Position numbers and translations under genes: made by a program. 5,524 bases of DNA from Planctomycetota bacterium. GTDB lineage: Bacteria > Planctomycetota > Planctomycetia > Pirellulales > Lacipirellulaceae. This document shows, piece after piece, positions 1 to 5,524 of this stretch (the first letter of the stretch is position 1; each line of letters opens with the position of its first letter). Location: positions 1 to 5,524 of the forward strand of contig JAJRUA010000131.1 in the NCBI GenBank assembly GCA_024278035.1, written 5' to 3'. The notes under the pieces were generated by a model. That model ran no database searches. It was given only the letters and a program-made list of their open reading frames with translations, and had not been told where the DNA came from.

Positions 1-1956
<1,956 letters not shown>

Positions 1957-2007
1957 AAGACCGTCGTTGGCTCTGTTCGCTTTGCGGAAACGTCGATCTT
2001 ACCGTTT

Positions 2008-2090
2008 GCCCTGCGTCTTTGCGTGCAACTTGCTCCTCGCCGTGGCCGGCACGGCTCTCTCTTATTCCCTCTGCGTCTCTGCGCGAGACT
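2008..2090. repeat. Two imperfect direct copies of a short 'CGCAGAGACGCAGAG'-type repeat
   Basis: Two 20-bp units sit exactly 60 bp apart in the gap behind carB, at 2011-2030 and 2071-2090, and match at 16 of 20 positions. Read on the minus strand they are AGTTGCACGCAAAGACGCAG and AGTCTCGCGCAGAGACGCAG. Each contains a near-tandem GCARAGAC-GCAG core, and both are flanked by similar purine-rich bases. I recall similar non-coding elements with a GCAGAGACGCAGAG core from intergenic regions of many environmental bacteria, where they often cause false short hypothetical ORFs; that link is from memory. Function unknown. A third, much weaker resemblance may lie near 1970-1991. Confidence 0.55.
2039..2055 (+). 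terminator. Possible weak transcription terminator for carB
   Basis: A perfect 6-bp GC-rich stem (GCCGTG / CACGGC) closes a 5-base loop (GCCGG), beginning 82 bases after the carB stop. It is followed on the plus strand by TCTCTCTTATT, a pyrimidine-rich but poor U-tract. On the minus strand no T-run follows the stem, so it would not stop the converging phosphoesterase transcript well. The position between two convergent genes fits a terminator; the short stem and weak tract keep the call tentative. Confidence 0.3.
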
Positions 2091-2091
2091 C

Positions 2092-4017
2092 TTAATTTTC
2101 GCGAACGAATTGGGCGTAATTGGAGTTGTTCTTGCGGACTTGTTGTGTGCCTCGCCAGAGGATTTCTGTGATGGGCCCCGAGGGCTCGTCTACGTCCGTC
2201 TGGATTGCGGCGAGTTGAAAACCGTTCCACCGCTTGCCTTGCAACTCCTTGAACCTCCGAAAGGGGATGGCGAACTCTAGGTCGTAACCCTGGGCCGTCA
2301 GGCGTCCGGCAGCTTGAAAGCCATCGATCGGTTTTGCTTTTTTTCCGCTAATCGCTTGCGCGACGAGGTTCCCCAAAGCGTCCAGGGCGGTGGCGCTGAT
2401 ACGTACAGCGGCGTTGCCCAAACGGGGGTTGTCACGACGGACCCAGGCGGGGCGCGCGTCGAGAATCAACTCCATTCGGTCACCCGCTATCACACGTTCA
2501 TCGGTAACGCGAACCGAAAAAATCACCTGCTCCCCATCGTTGGCGGCAGCGATCTTGAAGCAACCGTCTGCTGGGCCTTGCCAGGCCTCGATTCGCCCCA
2601 GCAAGACCGGTTGTCGTGGTGGGCTGTACGAACGCTCGGGCCAGGCTTCGATGACGCCATCGATCTTGGGAGACTCAGCCAAGTGGGAGCAAGCGTAACG
2701 ACGGTCGATGATGATCGGTATCTCCCGCTCGGCAGATATCGTTGCCTCGCCGTTGGGGCCCGGCCCGGTCGTTTTGATCTTTGCCGTGAAGGTCGCCCGG
2801 CGGAGGTTGGTGAACTCGATAAGCTGGTCGAACCGCAGCTTCACGCTCTGTTGGGCCGAGCCCGTGGGACCGACCGCCAGCAGAATCTCTTGTGGATCAA
2901 CCGTCAGGCCACGCAACGGCAAACCGTCGATCGTACCGTGCATCTCGACCCGTTCACCAAGATCATTGATGAGACGCACATCAAGTTGCCCCTCGGAAAA
3001 ACCTTTTTCGTAGTCCACGAGAATGGGTGCCACTTCGACGGTTACCTTCTCAAGGAACTTGCGGAAGCGAGTGATTCCTTTCTCCGTTACGACATTGGGG
3101 GCCAAAATGCCATCAAGCCGTAGGTTCACAACATGGGGACCCGAAGGCTCCATGGTGAGCCAAGTGATATGATCGAACTCGCCATATTTGTTCCCACGAA
3201 GCTGAGAGCCCCCCCCGGTTGTGCCTAACGAGTAATAGTGCTGGTTGTTTCTCTCGAACTGCACGTAATGATGGACATGCCCTGAAAAAATCGTGTGGGG
3301 TCGATCAACAAGCATCGCTTCCAACCGAGTCCAATTGGTCCGATCTTCGCCCTCATTGGCAATCTGTCGTTCTGAATAAGCCCAGAGGGGTTTGTGCAAA
3401 AAGACCAACGTCCACCGGGCGTCGGCATTTTCCGACAAATCTTTCTTCACAAACGCTAGTTGCTCTTCGCCCAGGTGATCGACCGGGTCTTCTGTGCAGA
3501 GGCACAAGAAGTGAACCCCTTTGTAGTCAAACGAATACCACTCCGGCCCGAACCGTTCTCGCCACATTTTGTGCATCATCGGGTTCGTCATGTCATGGTT
3601 ACCCGCGACAAAGAAGAATCGCATTTGGAGTTGGTCGATAAATCCTAGGAACTCCTCCCATTGCTTGGCGACCCGCTCTTCGTCTTCGGAGTACCCTTCG
3701 ATCAAGTCGCCGACCGAGACAACAAACTCGGGCCGAAGGAGGTTGAGCTTGCGCACTGCATCCATCCAAACACCAGGACGATGGCCGCCCGTCCGGTCGG
3801 TCATGATCGCCATTTGGAATCGACGAGGATCGTTCAGGATCCGCTTGTCGGACCACGGCTTAGGGCCTTCGAGATTTGGTAGCACCATCGCCGAAAGGCC
3901 CGGCTCATTAGCCGTCGCCGGTGTTGCTTCAGGGGGCGGGTGCCCTTCATGCCCCAAGGCGGAGGAACTCAAAGCGAAACCAATCAACAAAACCAAAGCC
4001 TGGCGCAAAAGCAACAT
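2092..4017 (-). CDS. Exported calcineurin-like metallophosphoesterase with C-terminal CBM9-like domain
   Basis: A predicted secreted hydrolase of phosphomono- or diesters; the substrate is unknown. The 641-residue protein starts with a signal peptide (hydrophobic core ~2-16, SSSALG before a likely cut near 20-22), and the mature end begins HEGHPPPE. The catalytic domain spans ~65-300. It shows GD at 103-104, GNHD at 139-142, the His of FLHKP at 208 and GHVHH at 246-250, which supply the family's usual metal ligands. The first motif is D74-R75-T76 instead of the usual Asp-x-His, so one ligand is changed. Residues ~320-440 look like a beta-sandwich. Residues ~445-641 resemble CBM9/DOMON-like modules: PKIDGVIEAWP, then VIFSVRVTDE, DRMELILD, YDLEFAIPF and WNGFQLAAIQTDVDE. 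The ATG at 4015-4017 is chosen because it gives a clean signal peptide and has GAAGAG 7 bases upstream. The gene lies downstream of the MBOAT gene on the same strand but behind a probable terminator, and converges on carB. The phosphoesterase call is firm; the specificity and the exact CBM family are inference. Confidence 0.93.
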   Translation of the reverse strand: MLLLRQALVLLIGFALSSSALGHEGHPPPEATPATANEPGLSAMVLPNLEGPKPWSDKRILNDPRRFQMAIMTDRTGGHRPGVWMDAVRKLNLLRPEFVVSVGDLIEGYSEDEERVAKQWEEFLGFIDQLQMRFFFVAGNHDMTNPMMHKMWRERFGPEWYSFDYKGVHFLCLCTEDPVDHLGEEQLAFVKKDLSENADARWTLVFLHKPLWAYSERQIANEGEDRTNWTRLEAMLVDRPHTIFSGHVHHYVQFERNNQHYYSLGTTGGGSQLRGNKYGEFDHITWLTMEPSGPHVVNLRLDGILAPNVVTEKGITRFRKFLEKVTVEVAPILVDYEKGFSEGQLDVRLINDLGERVEMHGTIDGLPLRGLTVDPQEILLAVGPTGSAQQSVKLRFDQLIEFTNLRRATFTAKIKTTGPGPNGEATISAEREIPIIIDRRYACSHLAESPKIDGVIEAWPERSYSPPRQPVLLGRIEAWQGPADGCFKIAAANDGEQVIFSVRVTDERVIAGDRMELILDARPAWVRRDNPRLGNAAVRISATALDALGNLVAQAISGKKAKPIDGFQAAGRLTAQGYDLEFAIPFRRFKELQGKRWNGFQLAAIQTDVDEPSGPITEILWRGTQQVRKNNSNYAQFVREN

Positions 4018-4024
4018 AGAGAGG

Positions 4025-4030
4025 CTCTTC
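4025..4030 (-). promoter_or_regulatory. Weak Shine-Dalgarno-like site of the phosphoesterase gene
   Basis: On the minus strand GAAGAG lies 7 bases before the ATG at 4017, a normal spacing but only a partial match to the GGAGG core. It supports the chosen start. Weak or absent Shine-Dalgarno sites are common in planctomycetes, so the poor match does not argue against the gene. Confidence 0.35.
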
Positions 4031-4078
4031 GGGTAGAAATGTTAGGAGAGAGACCTATTACAAGACGCTAAACGAGAG

Positions 4079-4091
4079 GCACTGAGAGTGC
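4079..4091. other. Small perfect dyad upstream of the phosphoesterase gene
   Basis: GCACT and AGTGC form a perfect 5-bp inverted repeat around a 3-base centre, 62 bases upstream of the phosphoesterase start. It could be a regulator site or a minor RNA hairpin in the leader, but a 5-bp dyad arises easily by chance. No T-tract follows it, so it is not a terminator. Confidence 0.2.
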
Positions 4092-4119
4092 AAGTTACTA
4101 TTCGGAACCTCCCAACACG

Positions 4120-4160
4120 GAAAAATCGCAAAAGGAACAGCCTGACTGAATTGGCAGGCT
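4120..4160 (-). terminator. Probable intrinsic terminator of the MBOAT gene
   Basis: Read on the minus strand, 36 bases after the MBOAT stop, AGCCTG (4160-4155) pairs with CAGGCT (4144-4139) across a 10-base loop. The stem is followed by GTTCCTTTTGCGATTTTT, which is T-rich though interrupted. Position, polarity and T-content fit a moderate rho-independent terminator that would partly separate this gene from the phosphoesterase gene downstream. The stem is only 6 bp and the loop is large, so read-through is likely. Confidence 0.42.
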
Positions 4161-4195
4161 ACCGCAGAAGGTGTCTCCGACGCCAACGGGCCGTA

Positions 4196-5524
4196 TCAAA
4201 ACTGGAAATAAATGAACTGCGTGATGGGGCGTAAGAAGACGAAGACCAGGACGATGACAACGGCCAACGCTCCGGCCTCCATCGTACCCCAAGCAATGGG
4301 TGAGCGGCGTAGTAGGGGAAGGGCCCACTTCTGTGTGGCCCACGCGGCGACGAACAGAAGCAGGATGCCGGCCGTGACGAGGTAGGTGTTTTCTCGCATC
4401 GCAAGGCCACGGTAGGCGGTGGGATCAATCACCTTGGCGTACATGGCAAGCGTGTGCTGCATGTCGACCGCTCGGAATGGAATCCAGCCGAGCATCATGA
4501 TCGGCAGCGTTACCGTCCAACCCGCTAAGGGCCGGATCGAGGCGGGGAGCCAGCCGCCGAGGAAGTGGAGCTTGCGGTAAACGTAGACGCACGTTGCATG
4601 GTAAAGCCCCCAGAAAACGAACGTCCAGTTCGCTCCGTGCCAAAGGCCCATGATCCCCCAAGTGAGGAAGAGAGCACGGGTCCGTTGGGCACTGCTAAGC
4701 TGAACCTTGGGGGAGGCGACATCGGATTTTGATGAGTCGTCACTCTCGACAACCTGTGCGAGGCCACCTTCGGTGTGCGACGAATGGAGCTTTACGCCCA
4801 TGAGTGGCAAGTAAAGATAATCGCGAATCCAGCTCGAAAGCGAGATATGCCAACGGGCCCAAAAATCCTTGGCCGAGACGGCCATGTAGGGGAACCGGAA
4901 GTTCTCAGGCAAGCGAATTCCCATCATGCGGGCCGAGCCGATGGCGATGTGTGAGTAGGCGCTGAAATCGAAGTAGATTTGGAATCCGAACAAGAAGGCA
5001 AGCGTCCAAACGTCGAGCGCTCCGAGCGAGCTGGGCGCAAGCGAGTAGCCCTCATCGACCAATGGCGCGAGGTTGTCGGCGAAGACGACTTTGAGAAACA
5101 GGCCGCCAAGAACCCGCTTAATCCCTACGGCGACATCTTCCCCGTTAAAAACGGCTCGCTTTGCAAGCTGGGGGATCACTTCCCCTGCACGAAGAATCGG
5201 CCCCGCCACCAATTGGGGGAAGAACGTGACGTAACATCCGTACAAAATAAAATCGCGTACCGGGACCGCTTGGCCACGATAAACATCAACGGTGTAGCTG
5301 ATCGTTTGGAACGTATAGAAACTAATACCGAGCGGCAGAAGGATATCCATCGCCAGGGGGGGCGCATCAATGCCGAACCAAGCCAGACCTTGCCACACAT
5401 TCTCAGCGAAGAACGCCAGGTACTTGAAGTAGACCAACAGGCCAAGATTGACCATTAGACTGATTGCCAGCAGCAGTTTTTTTGGAGCCCCTTTGCGGAC
5501 CATCGCCAGCGAGACCGTGTAGTC
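4196..5524 (-). CDS. MBOAT-family membrane O-acyltransferase, AlgI-like (5' end outside window)
   Basis: A multi-pass inner-membrane protein of the AlgI branch of the MBOAT family, which passes acetyl (acyl) groups across the membrane for O-acylation of exopolysaccharide or other envelope glycans. The frame stays open through the right edge (DYTVSLA precedes the Met at 5503), and Pseudomonas AlgI has a longer N-terminus, so the Met at 5503 is internal and ~75 residues are missing. Numbering from that Met, family blocks are PLGISFYTFQTISY (57-70), FPQLVAGPILRAGEVIPQL (95-113), FDFSAYSHIAIG (178-189), the first active-site region FWARWHISLSSWIRDYLYLPL (214-234; His219), and GLWHGANWTFVFWG (286-299) with His289, the residue equivalent to the catalytic His of AlgI. 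The protein ends FIYFQF, as many AlgI homologues do. About nine hydrophobic segments are visible. A Ser/Asp-rich insert at ~236-272 is longer than the usual loop. An AlgJ/AlgX-like SGNH partner, often next door, is not found downstream; it could lie beyond the right edge. The gene name algI is not given because the glycan is unknown. Confidence 0.95.
   Translation of the reverse strand, partial: DYTVSLAMVRKGAPKKLLLAISLMVNLGLLVYFKYLAFFAENVWQGLAWFGIDAPPLAMDILLPLGISFYTFQTISYTVDVYRGQAVPVRDFILYGCYVTFFPQLVAGPILRAGEVIPQLAKRAVFNGEDVAVGIKRVLGGLFLKVVFADNLAPLVDEGYSLAPSSLGALDVWTLAFLFGFQIYFDFSAYSHIAIGSARMMGIRLPENFRFPYMAVSAKDFWARWHISLSSWIRDYLYLPLMGVKLHSSHTEGGLAQVVESDDSSKSDVASPKVQLSSAQRTRALFLTWGIMGLWHGANWTFVFWGLYHATCVYVYRKLHFLGGWLPASIRPLAGWTVTLPIMMLGWIPFRAVDMQHTLAMYAKVIDPTAYRGLAMRENTYLVTAGILLLFVAAWATQKWALPLLRRSPIAWGTMEAGALAVVIVLVFVFLRPITQFIYFQF

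Noticed and set aside
2338..2344. A7 runs in phase A-AAA-AAA in both minus-strand genes (2338-2344 and 5477-5483) as programmed slippage sites
   Set aside because: Both encode ordinary Lys-Lys pairs and the zero frame continues into conserved family sequence after each. No stimulatory hairpin or alternative product was evident. They are worth remembering only as places where sequencing errors could occur.
2314..3123. A 269-codon plus-strand open frame
   Set aside because: It lies wholly inside the phosphoesterase gene on the opposite strand. Its translation has no recognisable motif, while the minus-strand frame has a signal peptide and full catalytic motifs. It is a shadow of coding bias.
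4057..4062. TGTAAT on the minus strand as a -10 box for the phosphoesterase gene
   Set aside because: It matches five of six bases of the sigma-70 -10 consensus about 40 bases before the ATG, but no reasonable -35 box stands 16-18 bases upstream (TCAGTG at 17). One box alone is too weak to call a promoter.
4979..5458. A 159-codon plus-strand open frame
   Set aside because: It is antisense to the MBOAT gene, with a charged, featureless product; the MBOAT frame is beyond doubt.

Overview
The window holds three protein genes and two short intergenic gaps, and no RNA gene, CRISPR array or insertion sequence that I can see. Moderate GC, a long CarB, an exported metallophosphoesterase joined to a CBM9-like module, and an AlgI-type membrane O-acyltransferase together suggest a planctomycete, perhaps of the Pirellulales. 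That placement is an inference from gene content and style; there is no marker gene here to prove it.

Layout. Positions 1-1956 (+) are the C-terminal 60% of carbamoyl-phosphate synthase large subunit (carB), whose start lies outside the window. It runs toward a 135-bp convergent gap (1957-2091) with a GC-rich hairpin and two copies, exactly 60 bp apart, of a short 'CGCAGAGACGCAGAG'-type repeat. Positions 2092-4017 (-) are a complete 641-residue exported calcineurin-like phosphoesterase with a middle beta-sandwich and a C-terminal CBM9/DOMON-like domain. A 178-bp gap (4018-4195) follows, with a probable terminator and a small dyad. Positions 4196-5524 (-) are an MBOAT/AlgI-family acyltransferase lacking its first ~75 residues, which lie beyond the right edge.

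How they work together. CarB is a housekeeping enzyme for pyrimidine and arginine synthesis and has no evident link to its neighbours. The MBOAT gene and the phosphoesterase gene read in the same direction, but a likely terminator and a 178-bp gap separate them, so co-transcription is uncertain. Both products act at or outside the cytoplasmic membrane. The MBOAT would move acyl groups across the membrane onto an exopolysaccharide or other envelope glycan. The phosphoesterase would act in the periplasm or outside the cell, perhaps docked to a carbohydrate. A shared role in envelope glycan biology is a reasonable guess but is not shown by the sequence.

I do not see strong evidence of a new multi-gene system. 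The features most worth a second look are the phosphoesterase with an altered first metal motif (Asp-Arg-Thr instead of Asp-x-His) fused to a CBM9-like domain, the ~35-residue hydrophilic insertion between the two active-site histidine regions of the MBOAT, and the dispersed-type repeat pair behind carB.
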